A stretch of 64,000 bases of DNA from Nocardia australiensis (GTDB taxonomy: Bacteria; Actinomycetota; Actinomycetes; Mycobacteriales; Mycobacteriaceae): contig NZ_JAJFZM010000002.1 of assembly GCF_020733705.1 (NCBI RefSeq), positions 682,001 to 746,000 of the forward strand. The letters run 5' to 3'. The notes beneath the pieces are model-generated. The model did no database searches. It worked only from the letters and a program-made list of their open reading frames with translations, and was not told the DNA's origin. A program made the position numbers and the translations under genes. Positions 16,649 through 24,730 of the stretch are shown piece by piece. How positions within the stretch are numbered: the stretch's first letter is position 1; each line of letters opens with the position of its first letter.

Positions 16649-16900
16649 ATGGCCGCATCACCAGAAATAGCGGCACTCATCGCCACTGACGACGACCTAC
16701 TCGGTCGCGCTGTACTGCCGCTCGCGTGGCCACATGAGGCACCCGACCGGCCGTTCACGCCGGACGCCGCCGCCTATGCCATGCAGCGGCACGCCTCGTG
16801 CGGGGTCGACACTTGCGCCCGCAAGCGAGCCGCGCACCGAGTCCTCGTCGAGGCTGGGCGGATTGTGCCCGACCCCCGCAACTCGAAGAACCTCGGATGA
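16649..16900 (+). CDS. Small conserved protein of integrative-element type
   Basis: 83 residues, preceded by AGGGGGT. Recognisable region: DAAAYAMQRHASCGVDTCAR followed by KRAAHRVLVEAGRIVPDPR. A related sequence (AMQLHREHDCDRKHAAFDAL, then VAAGRIHPD) occurs as a remnant at 59291-59490, so this is a real family with Cys/His positions that might bind metal. Function unknown. First of three overlapping small genes; its stop overlaps the next start by 4 bases. Confidence 0.7.
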   Translation: MAASPEIAALIATDDDLLGRAVLPLAWPHEAPDRPFTPDAAAYAMQRHASCGVDTCARKRAAHRVLVEAGRIVPDPRNSKNLG

Positions 16901-17067
16901 TCGGCGAGCTTGCCCACCTCGACGGGCACGACGACGACCAGACCTACCAGGCCGTGACCGATGGCCAGATCAGTGCGGACAACCGCACGGTGCCCGACAT
17001 CGACATCGACACGATGGAACGTGTCGCCGCGGGACTGCGGCGGCTCAACGTCGAGGCCGCCCGGTGA
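16897..17067 (+). CDS. Small acidic protein, unknown function
   Basis: 56 residues, acidic and helical (DGHDDDQTYQAV, DIDIDTMERVAAGLRRLNVE). Start ATGA overlaps the previous stop and its own stop overlaps the following GTG, which argues for real translationally coupled genes. No homologue recognised. An upstream in-frame extension inside the 83-residue gene is disregarded. Confidence 0.55.
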   Translation: MIGELAHLDGHDDDQTYQAVTDGQISADNRTVPDIDIDTMERVAAGLRRLNVEAAR

Positions 17068-17228
17068 GCGCGGTAGTCACACGGGACGTGTTGACGCGCT
17101 GGGTTATTCGCGGCGCCCACTACACCAAACCCCACGACAGCAACATTCAGAACTTGACCGGGCCGTGCCCGTGGATCGGCGTCCGTGTGATGGGACTGCC
17201 CCCGGTTCGGTTGACTCCTGATCTGTGA
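17064..17228 (+). CDS. Short protein, possibly truncated
   Basis: 54 residues from a GTG overlapping the previous stop by 4 bases (GTGA). It begins VSAVVTRDVLTRWVIRGAHY and ends with low-complexity sequence (LPPVRLTPDL) that does not look like a natural C-terminus. It may be the 5' part of a longer element gene cut by deletion. Unrecognised. Confidence 0.4.
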   Translation: MSAVVTRDVLTRWVIRGAHYTKPHDSNIQNLTGPCPWIGVRVMGLPPVRLTPDL

Positions 17229-17412
17229 CGACTTCGGTTGTCACGGTGGAAGGATCACCTCACGGGGCGTCATCGCGCTCGGTGTGGACATCTCCCCGAT
17301 GGCGGTGGCCTTCACCACCAATCGGCCGGGCCCGCAGCCCAGATCCAGGGTGGGGCCGTCGCAGCAACAGGTGAACGAGAGAGATGCTCAGCGCCCGGTG
17401 AACCCTTGTCGT

Positions 17413-18102
17413 TCACTGTATTGCCAGCCGAGCACTGATCTCGCCGAGCACTGCGGCGAAGCGGCCACCGGAGATGGTCGCGACCTGTACGGCGTCGCCG
17501 AAGGTGTCGACGTCGTTGAACCGCGGCAGCGTCTGCACTCGAAAGCCACACCGGTGCAGCGCCTTTCGGGTCAGTTCGCCGGTCCTGTCGGTGGACATCG
17601 GGACGTCGCAGAGCAAACGCGCGGGCTGGGGTGAGGGCAGCCCGAGTGCCCACCAGCCGCCGTCATCTGCCGGGCCGAGCAGCGCGACGTCGTCGGAGTC
17701 CATGCTGTGTGCCGCGTGGGTCAGTACGTCGGGACCGATTTGCGGGGTGTCCATGCCGATCTGCAGGACCGGCGCCCCGAAGCGCGCAGCGTCGGCGTGT
17801 GCGTTAGCCAGACGCGCGCCGAAGTCGGCACCACGTTGCGCGATCACCTCGAATCGCTCGAGCAACCGGGCCAACTCGCTGCCGCACTCGGCGACCCGGA
17901 GATCTCCGGTGAACGCCACAATACGGTGGGTCACCTCGGTGCGCAGCACGGAGTGGAGCGTGTCCCACAGTGCTGCCGCGGCGACGCGCGCCGCTTCGCG
18001 CGGTGTCAGGGGCGGCGTCAGCCTGGTCTTGGCGAATCCGGCGATGGGAGCTTTGGCGATCACCAGCAGAGTCGTATCGGAACCGACAGCCTGGCACGTC
18101 AT
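17413..18102 (-). CDS. DUF2064/TIGR04282 glycosyltransferase-like protein
   Basis: 229 residues from the ATG at 18102, which overlaps the stop of the upstream glycosyltransferase (ATGA). It has a GT-A-like fold with LLVIAKAPIAGFAKTRLTPP (nucleotide-loop signature of the family), GMDTPQIGPDVL, and LLGPADDGGWWALGL. Proteins of this type lie next to DPM1-like synthases in actinobacteria; the neighbour order here matches M. tuberculosis Rv0539/Rv0540 as I recall it. A role in transferring or activating a sugar for a membrane-linked glycan is inferred. A longer upstream frame is rejected because it lies inside the neighbour. Confidence 0.82.
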   Translation of the reverse strand: MTCQAVGSDTTLLVIAKAPIAGFAKTRLTPPLTPREAARVAAAALWDTLHSVLRTEVTHRIVAFTGDLRVAECGSELARLLERFEVIAQRGADFGARLANAHADAARFGAPVLQIGMDTPQIGPDVLTHAAHSMDSDDVALLGPADDGGWWALGLPSPQPARLLCDVPMSTDRTGELTRKALHRCGFRVQTLPRFNDVDTFGDAVQVATISGGRFAAVLGEISARLAIQ

Positions 18103-18770
18103 CGCAGCAGCCCCAGAAAATCTCGTGTGGCGCGCAGCGTTCCTACCCAGGAGCCGGAAACCTTCGATACACCACCAGCGCGCGGACGGTAAGTGATGTC
18201 GCGCTCCACGACGAGCCAACCCTCACCTGCTGCGCCGACGAGCAGCTCGAGCGGGTAGCCCGACCGGTTGTGCAACGGTCCCAGCGACAGCATCGTCGCG
18301 CGCCTGGCGACCCGCATTGCGGCGATGTCGTGCACAGGCAGTCCGTATCTGCGACGGAGCCGACCGGCGACGAGCCAGTTTCCCAGCCGCGCGTGCCACG
18401 GCCACGCGCTCGAGGAAGTCGGTCGTCGCCGCCCGACGGCAAGATCGACGCCGCCGCGCACCAGGTCGACCAAGCCGGGCAGTTCCCTCGGATCCATCGA
18501 TCCATCACCGTCCAGCACGGCGACCAAATCGGTGTGCGCGGCCGCAATTCCCGCCTGAACGGCGGCTCCGTATCCGGGCCGCTCCTCCCTGATCACTCGT
18601 GCGCCACCGAGGCGCGCCACCGAGGCGGTGGCGTCGGCGGAACCGTTGTCGACGACCAAGGCGTGGTACCCGATGGGGATGGCCGCGAGCACGCTCGGCA
18701 ACGCATCAGCTTCGTCTTGGCACGGGATCACCACAGTCACGCCGTCCGGATCTACCTGGGCTTTTGTCAC
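18099..18770 (-). CDS. Family 2 glycosyltransferase (polyprenyl-phosphate sugar synthase-like)
   Basis: 223 residues. Begins VTVVIPCQDEADALPSVLAA, the GT2 entry strand; the metal-binding acidic motif is LDGDGSMDP (Asp87, Asp89), and VVDNGSADAT binds the nucleotide. No C-terminal membrane helices, as in short DPM1-type enzymes. Expected to move a sugar from GDP- or UDP-sugar to polyprenyl phosphate at the inner membrane face. Coupled to the DUF2064 gene and divergent from the integral-membrane gene at 18851, which could use the lipid-linked sugar. Confidence 0.87.
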   Translation of the reverse strand: MTKAQVDPDGVTVVIPCQDEADALPSVLAAIPIGYHALVVDNGSADATASVARLGGARVIREERPGYGAAVQAGIAAAHTDLVAVLDGDGSMDPRELPGLVDLVRGGVDLAVGRRRPTSSSAWPWHARLGNWLVAGRLRRRYGLPVHDIAAMRVARRATMLSLGPLHNRSGYPLELLVGAAGEGWLVVERDITYRPRAGGVSKVSGSWVGTLRATRDFLGLLR

Positions 18771-18850
18771 TCCTCAGACGCTAAGCCTTCGCCGCCGCCG
18801 TAGGGTGCGAAAAGCTATGACGAAACCGTGACATCAGCGCTGGAACAGCG

Positions 18851-20227
18851 GTGACAGCCGACTCGCTGACCTACCGTGTGACCGTGGATGACGTAACCGA
18901 AGCCGCGACCAGACCGCGTGTCCTCACTCGTGGCGACATCGTCGGCGCGGGGCTCGCCGCCACGGTGGTCGCTGCGGCATTCGTGGTCCCGCGAATCGCC
19001 GGCGAACAGTGGCGGGGGACGTTGTACGCAGGTGCCGCACCGATCTTCGGCAACTGGCTGCCGCACACCGGGTGGGGGACCGTGCCCGCCATCGCGGCCG
19101 CAGCGGTGGTCGTGATGCACGGCCCAGCGGTGGCCGAACGCCTGCGTTGGCGGAGGCTGCTGGCCGCGGCTTGGGTCGCAGCGGTCGTCTGGGCCTTCTC
19201 GTTGGCCATGGTCGACGGCTGGCAGCGTGGGTTCGCGGGTCGGCTGACCGACCCACATGAGTACCTGCACGAAGTCGGCGGAGTAACCGACATTCCCGCT
19301 ATGCTGCGCGGATTTTCCGGTCGGATCCTCGACTTCCAACCGGATTCCTGGACCGCTCATGTCTCCGGGCATCCCCCCGGCGCTCTGATGGTCTTCGTGC
19401 TGCTGGACCGGGCAGGTCTTCGCGGAGGTGTGTGGGCGGGTGCGGCCTGCATGCTCATCGGATGCAGTGCGGTGGTCGCGGTGGCGGTCGCGCTGCGAGC
19501 GCTCGGCGCCGAAGACAAGGCGCGGGCTGCACTTCCGTTCCTGGTGCTCGCCCCTGCCGCAGTGTGGGTGGCGGTGTCGGCGGATGCCATGTTCGCCGGG
19601 GTCACCGCTTGGGGGGTGGCGCTATTGGCGATCGCCTGCCGCCCCGGCGGCAGTCCGGTCGCGGCCGTGGCGGGTGGGGCCGTGCTCGGCGTCGGTGTTT
19701 ACCTCAGCTACGGTCTCGTATTGATGGCGATACCCGCTGCGGCCGTGCTGGTCGCGGGGCGCACGGTGCGCCCCCTGGTGCCCGCGATCCTTGGCGCGCT
19801 GGCCGTGGCGGCGGGGTTCACCCTCGCAGGATTCTGGTGGCTGGACGGCTACCACCTGGTCATGGACCGCTACTACCAGGGCATCGCCGCCGAACGACCC
19901 TATGTCTACTGGGTGTGGGCCAACCTCGCGGCAACGCTCTGCGCGGTAGGTCTGGCGGCCGCGCCCGCAGTGCACCGTGCGCTAGCACGGCACCGGTTGC
20001 GGTCTTTCGATCCGACATCGTTGCTCGTGACTGCGGGTTTGTGCGCGATCCTGGCGGCAGACATCAGCGGGCTGAGCAAGGCGGAGACCGAACGGATCTG
20101 GTTGCCGTTCGATATGTGGCTACTCGCAGCAACCGCGTTCCTGCCCCGCGCCGCCGCACGCGGCTGGCTGGCGGTGCAGGCGGCCGGCACGCTGCTGCTG
20201 GCCCATATGATCTTGACGAATTGGTGA
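18851..20227 (+). CDS. Polytopic membrane protein (Rv0541c-like, possible GT-C)
   Basis: 458 residues with about ten hydrophobic segments. The first periplasmic-type loop carries acidic and aromatic residues (LTDPHEYLHEVGG, SWTAHVSGHPPG) reminiscent of GT-C polyprenyl-sugar-dependent transferases, but no motif is decisive. It stands divergent from a DPM-like synthase and the DUF2064 protein, as Rv0541c does in M. tuberculosis (synteny recalled, not searched). The start is uncertain: GTG 18851 has no ribosome site, and a GTG at 18884 or ATG at 18889 is possible. Likely acts in cell-envelope glycan assembly. Confidence 0.78.
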   Translation: MTADSLTYRVTVDDVTEAATRPRVLTRGDIVGAGLAATVVAAAFVVPRIAGEQWRGTLYAGAAPIFGNWLPHTGWGTVPAIAAAAVVVMHGPAVAERLRWRRLLAAAWVAAVVWAFSLAMVDGWQRGFAGRLTDPHEYLHEVGGVTDIPAMLRGFSGRILDFQPDSWTAHVSGHPPGALMVFVLLDRAGLRGGVWAGAACMLIGCSAVVAVAVALRALGAEDKARAALPFLVLAPAAVWVAVSADAMFAGVTAWGVALLAIACRPGGSPVAAVAGGAVLGVGVYLSYGLVLMAIPAAAVLVAGRTVRPLVPAILGALAVAAGFTLAGFWWLDGYHLVMDRYYQGIAAERPYVYWVWANLAATLCAVGLAAAPAVHRALARHRLRSFDPTSLLVTAGLCAILAADISGLSKAETERIWLPFDMWLLAATAFLPRAAARGWLAVQAAGTLLLAHMILTNW

Positions 20228-20436
20228 GCGGGATGTGCATACTCATCGCTGACGACGATCCGGTGGTCCGGGACGTGGTGCGCCGCTATCTCGAACGCGA
20301 CGGGCTGACCGTACGCGAAACCGCTGACGGTACTGCGACATTGGCCGCCCTGGACGACACCGACGGCAGGGACGCCGTCGAAAATCGGGAACAGGGTTGC
20401 CGTTTCGAGGTTCGGCTCCCACTCAACGGCCACTGA
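20224..20436 (+). pseudogene. Two-component-system scar: receiver N-terminus fused to kinase C-terminus
   Basis: 70 codons. The first half, MCILIADDDPVVRDVVRRYL, is a response-regulator receiver start (acidic DDD pocket). After about 45 residues it switches to REQGCRFEVRLPLNGH, the last strand of a histidine-kinase ATPase domain (G-xxFxVRLP). The phospho-acceptor Asp, output domain and kinase core are all missing. A single in-frame deletion between an adjacent regulator and kinase gene would produce this. It overlaps the membrane gene stop by 4 bases. Confidence 0.62.
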
Positions 20437-20461
20437 GGTCCGTATCGATCGGGGGCCCGAT

Positions 20462-21523
20462 TCACACCAGCGGCGCGCCGGTGGCCGCGGCGGATCGCAG
20501 CGGCGCGAACGCGAACTTCGAGAGGCCCGCGACCGGATCAACCTGCGCGGTGAACCCAATAGCATGTCCGGCCCGTTCCGGGTCGGCGACGATGTGCCGC
20601 ACATCCCCGGGCCGGTAGCGGCCGGTCACCTCCGGGGCAGGGCCGCCGCGAGCGGCTGCCAGAATGGAGGCGACTTCTCCGATGGTGATCGGTCGACCCG
20701 AGGCGATGTTGAGCGGAACGAAATCGGGCAACGGCTGCTCCACAGCCGCGACGTTCGCTGCGGCGATATCGTGGACATGGATGAAATCCCTGGTCTGACC
20801 GCCGTCTTCGAACACCTGCGGCGGCCGCCCCGCCTCCAGCGCCGATCGGAAGATCGCCGCGACACCGGAATAGGGTGTGTCCCGGGGCATGTCGTCACCG
20901 TAGACATTGTGATACCTCAGAGCGGTGACACCGGAGCCCGTCGCGGACGCCCACGCCCGTGCGTAGTTCTCCTGCGCGAGTTTACTTGCCGCGTAGAGGC
21001 TTCGAGGCCGAAGCGGAGCATCTTCGGGTACCGAATCCCACGTGAGGCTCTCGCCGGTGGCGGGATCCCGGTGCTCGAACATCCCCCGGTCGAGGTCCTC
21101 CCGGCGCCTGGTTCCAACGTCGGCGCGGCCGCATCGTTCGCCGCGGTAGCAACCCTCACCGTAGACCACCATCGACGAGGCCAGAACCAGACGCCGACAC
21201 CGCGCCCGATCCATCGCCGCCAGTAACACAGCGGTCCCGAAATCGTTGTGACTCGCATAGGCGGGAGCATCCTGAGCGCTGACACCCGCGCCGACGACGG
21301 CCGCCTGATGACACACCACATCGATCCCGGTCAACAAGTGATCGAGCGCCGGGCCGTCGCGAACGTCGACTCGGTGCACACCTTCGGGTACTGGTGCAGC
21401 GGGGCCATGCGCGGCGGACAACATCACGTCTACTGCGACCACCTCATGACCTGCGGCAATCAATGCATTGTGCACATGCGATCCGATGAACCCGGCCGCG
21501 CCGGTCAGCAGTATCCGGCTCAT
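20462..21523 (-). CDS. NAD-dependent sugar epimerase/dehydratase (extended SDR)
   Basis: 353 residues. GAAGFIG at 8-14 is the Rossmann loop; YAASK gives Tyr177 and Lys181, and SSMVVYGEG supplies the Ser/Thr region; YHNVYGDDMPRDTPYSGV and DFIHVHDIAAAN are typical of UDP- or dTDP-sugar epimerases. Acts on a nucleotide sugar in the cytosol. It resembles GalE-like Rv0536, at the other end of the same syntenic block, so it may supply the sugar for the glycosyltransferases at 17413-18770. Confidence 0.87.
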   Translation of the reverse strand: MSRILLTGAAGFIGSHVHNALIAAGHEVVAVDVMLSAAHGPAAPVPEGVHRVDVRDGPALDHLLTGIDVVCHQAAVVGAGVSAQDAPAYASHNDFGTAVLLAAMDRARCRRLVLASSMVVYGEGCYRGERCGRADVGTRRREDLDRGMFEHRDPATGESLTWDSVPEDAPLRPRSLYAASKLAQENYARAWASATGSGVTALRYHNVYGDDMPRDTPYSGVAAIFRSALEAGRPPQVFEDGGQTRDFIHVHDIAAANVAAVEQPLPDFVPLNIASGRPITIGEVASILAAARGGPAPEVTGRYRPGDVRHIVADPERAGHAIGFTAQVDPVAGLSKFAFAPLRSAAATGAPLV

Positions 21524-21731
21524 CCGCGCACAATGTCGAGGGCAGATGCGGCAATTCCTTCAAGTGGTGTCGAGTTTCGAATCGGAGTTGCGGTCATACC
21601 GCGATCGTGCCCCACCAGCGCGATATCCCGCGTCGTCCACGCCGCACCGTCAGACTTTCGTCACGGTATGGTGTCGTTCGGTCGGTCTCGCACTCCGCTG
21701 ACATCTCAACGCTAGCCGGATGGGCGCAACC

Positions 21732-22730
21732 TCATGCGCAAGGAAACAGCGCTGCCGCGGAGGTGGCGTTGGCCCATTGTTCGGCGAAGAGCCGTGAAAT
21801 TTCCTGTAGCGCTGGGGTGAGCGGCTCGATCCGGCGGGTGACGAGGGCGTGCTCGTCGGTGGCGGCGACCGGGTGCCAGTAGATTCCTTCGGCGGTGACA
21901 GTGATCTCGGGGACCAGCGATTCGCGGGTCAGAATCACCCCCTTGGCGGCGGCGCCTTGGCGTGCCACCGGGCGGATTACCTGATCCGCACGGGCGATGC
22001 CGAGTCCGTCGAGGAATTCGTGCAGCTCGGTGAGTGCACCGGGAACCGGTGCGGCGATGGTGGCTGCGACCCGCACCCGGAATCCGAGCGAAAGCGCCAA
22101 CCGGATCCCAGCGACGGCCTTGGTCCAACTGCCCGCACCGCGGTGTGAATCGTGGATGTCCGGGGTGGCGGAATCGAGGCTGATCTGCAAGGTGAAACTG
22201 TTGCGCGGCATGGATTTCAGGGCAGCGAGTCCCCGGCCCTTGAACACCATCCCGTTGGTGAGCACCGTTGTCGGCAGCGCCGTGGTGCACGTCGCTACGA
22301 TGGTGGCGATGTCGGGGAGTAGGAACGGCTCACCGCCGGTGAGGAAGATTTCCCGAACGCCCCAGTCGGCGGACTCGGCCACCAGACGGGCGATTCGGTC
22401 GGCGCCCAACTCACGGCGCGGGGTCTGCGGTGACGATCCGGCACAGCAGTAGTCGCACGCCAGGTTGCAGTGAAAGTTGGTGTACAGCCACAGCCGCGCC
22501 CCTGGCATTCGGTCGGCTCCCAGGTCCTCGCGAGGATCCGGCGGGTGCCCGCGGCGCACCACCAGCACGCCGCGTCCTGCATCGTCCACGTCGACGCGGA
22601 CCACGCTGTTTCCGTTGCGCGCGCACCAAAGTTCGGCGAGCGCGCGTTCCTCGTGGGATCGCACTCGTACTTCACCGGTGGCGCCGTCGGCGAGGGTGCC
22701 GATGAGGCGCATCAGTGCGAGGATCACCAT
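21732..22730 (-). CDS. Radical SAM enzyme
   Basis: About 332 residues. The 4Fe-4S/SAM motif C88-x3-C92-x2-C95 (HCNLACDYCC) is preceded by LWLYTNFH; SAM-binding GGEPFLLPDI follows, then LQISLDSATP. No long SPASM Cys tail is visible, only a C-terminal FPCA. Start ATG 22730 overlaps the upstream gene by 7 bases; GTG 22727 gives a 4-base overlap. Substrate unknown. It is the last gene of an operon with a periplasmic-binding-protein fold and an acyl-CoA-dehydrogenase-like flavoprotein, an unusual combination. Confidence 0.87.
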   Translation of the reverse strand: MVILALMRLIGTLADGATGEVRVRSHEERALAELWCARNGNSVVRVDVDDAGRGVLVVRRGHPPDPREDLGADRMPGARLWLYTNFHCNLACDYCCAGSSPQTPRRELGADRIARLVAESADWGVREIFLTGGEPFLLPDIATIVATCTTALPTTVLTNGMVFKGRGLAALKSMPRNSFTLQISLDSATPDIHDSHRGAGSWTKAVAGIRLALSLGFRVRVAATIAAPVPGALTELHEFLDGLGIARADQVIRPVARQGAAAKGVILTRESLVPEITVTAEGIYWHPVAATDEHALVTRRIEPLTPALQEISRLFAEQWANATSAAALFPCA

Positions 22731-23536
22731 CGCGGGTCGACCCCCTGTTCTTCGACCGCGGCGAACAGGGGTTGGTAGCCGTCGAGGTGGGGTCGCACCC
22801 ATCGCCGCAGGCCCTCGAGCTCGAGGATCTTGCGGTGCTCGGGAATGTTCCAGTTCATAGCGAGGAGCGTGTCCAACCACGGTGTGGAACGCTCGCCGGG
22901 CAGCGTGTCGAGTGCGGTGAACATGCAATGGCAGTACTCGTCGGTTTCCCACACCTGTTCCAGCGCGCCAGGCATCAGCTCCTCGCGCCCCATCGCGTTC
23001 CACGTGGTGATCCCGATCGCTGCGACATCCGCGTCGCCGGCCAGCACCGCGGCGACCGCGTCGAGTTCGCTCGCTCCGGTGTCGCCGTGCTTGCCGATAT
23101 CGCTGTCGAACCGGATGATCGCCAGGTCCGACGGCGGCACGCCGGCATTCTGCAGATAGTGCAGCGGCAAGATCGCCGCATGGGCGGAATCCGCTGACCC
23201 GAGCGCCAAACGTTGTCCGGCGATCGCCTGTGCGCCGTGCAGCCCGCTACCTGTCCTTGCAACGAACACAGTGGTGAAGCCGACGTCGGTGTCGCGCTGG
23301 GCGAGGGCGACGCATTTTCCGTCGGTTTGCATGACCGTGCGGACGTAGGCCAGGTTGGTGTTCCACGCGATGTCGATGTGCCCGGCGAGCAGTGACCGCA
23401 CGAGCATGCCGTAGTTCGAGTAGAGGACGAAGTCCATGTCGCCATCGGATCCGCGAAAATATTCGCGGATGCCTTCCCAGATGGGAACCACGTTCGGTGT
23501 GTAGGCAACGGCCCCGACAATCAGCGGCTCGCTCAT
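22724..23536 (-). CDS. PhnD/NMT1-like binding-fold protein without signal peptide
   Basis: 270 residues with the type II periplasmic-binding fold of phosphonate and thiamine-precursor binders: LIVGAVAYTPNVVPIWEGIR, then YGMLVRSLLAGHIDIAWNTN, AIAGQRLALGSADSAHAAIL, and AAIGITTW. It lacks a hydrophobic leader or lipobox, so it is predicted cytosolic, and there is no ABC permease or ATPase nearby. That makes transport unlikely and suggests an enzyme or ligand-sensor role, as in MqnA/MqnD or THI5-type proteins. Coupled to the radical SAM gene. Fold fairly sure; function open. Confidence 0.75.
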   Translation of the reverse strand: MSEPLIVGAVAYTPNVVPIWEGIREYFRGSDGDMDFVLYSNYGMLVRSLLAGHIDIAWNTNLAYVRTVMQTDGKCVALAQRDTDVGFTTVFVARTGSGLHGAQAIAGQRLALGSADSAHAAILPLHYLQNAGVPPSDLAIIRFDSDIGKHGDTGASELDAVAAVLAGDADVAAIGITTWNAMGREELMPGALEQVWETDEYCHCMFTALDTLPGERSTPWLDTLLAMNWNIPEHRKILELEGLRRWVRPHLDGYQPLFAAVEEQGVDPRW

Positions 23537-23551
23537 TCGAGTTCCCTTGTC

Positions 23552-24715
23552 CTAGAACAGTGGTAGGCCGGTGACGGCCTTGCCGTAGAAGTCGTAGAGT
23601 GCGTCCGCGGTCGGGGCCATGACCGAACCCGCTCTGGCGTCGCGGAAAGCCCGCTCGATCGGCAGGTGTTTGGAGAACGCCGCGCCGCCACACACCCGCA
23701 TCGCCGATTCGGTGATCGCGAGGGCCGCGTCGTTCGCGGACGCCTTGACCCCGAGTACATGCGTCATCGTGGTGTCATCCGGGGAACTGACGCTTTCGGC
23801 TGCGGCACGCAGATACGCTCGCTGCGCTGCGAGCGCGATGCCCATCTTGGCGATCTGCGCGCGGATGGTCGGCAACGCGTTCAGCGCCTGGTCGAGATGT
23901 TCGAGTCGGGCGGTGCCGACGTGCGTGACCGCGGCCGAGTTCGCGCTCACGGCGAGTCCAAGGGATACGGCGGCGTTGCCGAGGTTGAACCACGGCAGCA
24001 CGGTCTCCATCATCACCCCGAATCCGGCTGCCTCGGCCCCGATTCGGCTCTCCGATGGCAGCGACACGTCGATCGTCATCGGTGACGACGCGTTGCCCCG
24101 CAAACCGAGACCGGAGAACGTGCCCGCCACGGCGAGTCCCGGCGTTCCAGCAGCTATCGCATAGAGGTCGACCTCCCCGGGCACACCGGAAGTCGATCCT
24201 GCGGACACGACGTACACGTCGGCGTAATCGGCCGAGGTGACCCAGCTCTTCTCCGCACGGACCTTGACGGCATCACCGGCCGCTACTGCGGTCGAGACAG
24301 GTGCCCAGAAATGCGAACGCGACCCCTTCTCACTGAACGCCAGGGTCCCTAACGAGTCCCCACTTGCCATGGCGGGCAGCAACTCCGGCATACATGGCGG
24401 TGGTGCGGCCGCGACGGTGACCGCCGCGGCGGTGTGCATCAGATAGATCATCGCCGTCGATCCACAGGTCGCGGCGAGTTCGGCGACTACGTCGGTGAAC
24501 TCGACGGGCCCGGCGCCCATACCGCCGACCTCCGCTGGCAGCACCAACCCCAGTAGACCGCTGTGGCGCAGCGCGGCGACGGCCTCGGCGGGAAAGACCC
24601 CCTCGGTGTCGACGCGCTCGGCATGTTCGGCGGCGACCTCGAGGACCTGTTTCAAGGCTTGCGATATGTCCACAATTTCCCCTGTCATGAGCGGTTCGGA
24701 ACGTGCCGTGCTCAA
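23552..24715 (-). CDS. Acyl-CoA dehydrogenase-like flavoprotein
   Basis: 387 residues with acyl-CoA-dehydrogenase architecture: N-terminal helices to about 120, a beta domain with SWVTSADYADVYVV, and a C-terminal helical bundle ending VCGGAAFSKHLPIERAFRDA, matching the R-D-x-R/A contact region. The usual catalytic Glu position is not evident, so it could be a DszC/HpaB-like flavin-dependent monooxygenase instead. TTG 24715 has GAGGTGA upstream; ATG 24688 is an alternative. First of three genes with the binding-fold and radical SAM proteins, 15 bases apart from the next. Confidence 0.8.
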   Translation of the reverse strand: MSTARSEPLMTGEIVDISQALKQVLEVAAEHAERVDTEGVFPAEAVAALRHSGLLGLVLPAEVGGMGAGPVEFTDVVAELAATCGSTAMIYLMHTAAAVTVAAAPPPCMPELLPAMASGDSLGTLAFSEKGSRSHFWAPVSTAVAAGDAVKVRAEKSWVTSADYADVYVVSAGSTSGVPGEVDLYAIAAGTPGLAVAGTFSGLGLRGNASSPMTIDVSLPSESRIGAEAAGFGVMMETVLPWFNLGNAAVSLGLAVSANSAAVTHVGTARLEHLDQALNALPTIRAQIAKMGIALAAQRAYLRAAAESVSSPDDTTMTHVLGVKASANDAALAITESAMRVCGGAAFSKHLPIERAFRDARAGSVMAPTADALYDFYGKAVTGLPLF

Positions 24716-24730
24716 CGCTTGCCGGTCACC

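Noticed and set aside
17229..17412. Possible SAM-methyltransferase fragment (GVDISPMAVAFTTNR) at 17278-17325
   Set aside because: The GVDISPxAV pattern is suggestive of a class I methyltransferase, and related loci carry one near the GT2/DUF2064 genes, but only about 15 codons fit; too short to annotate.
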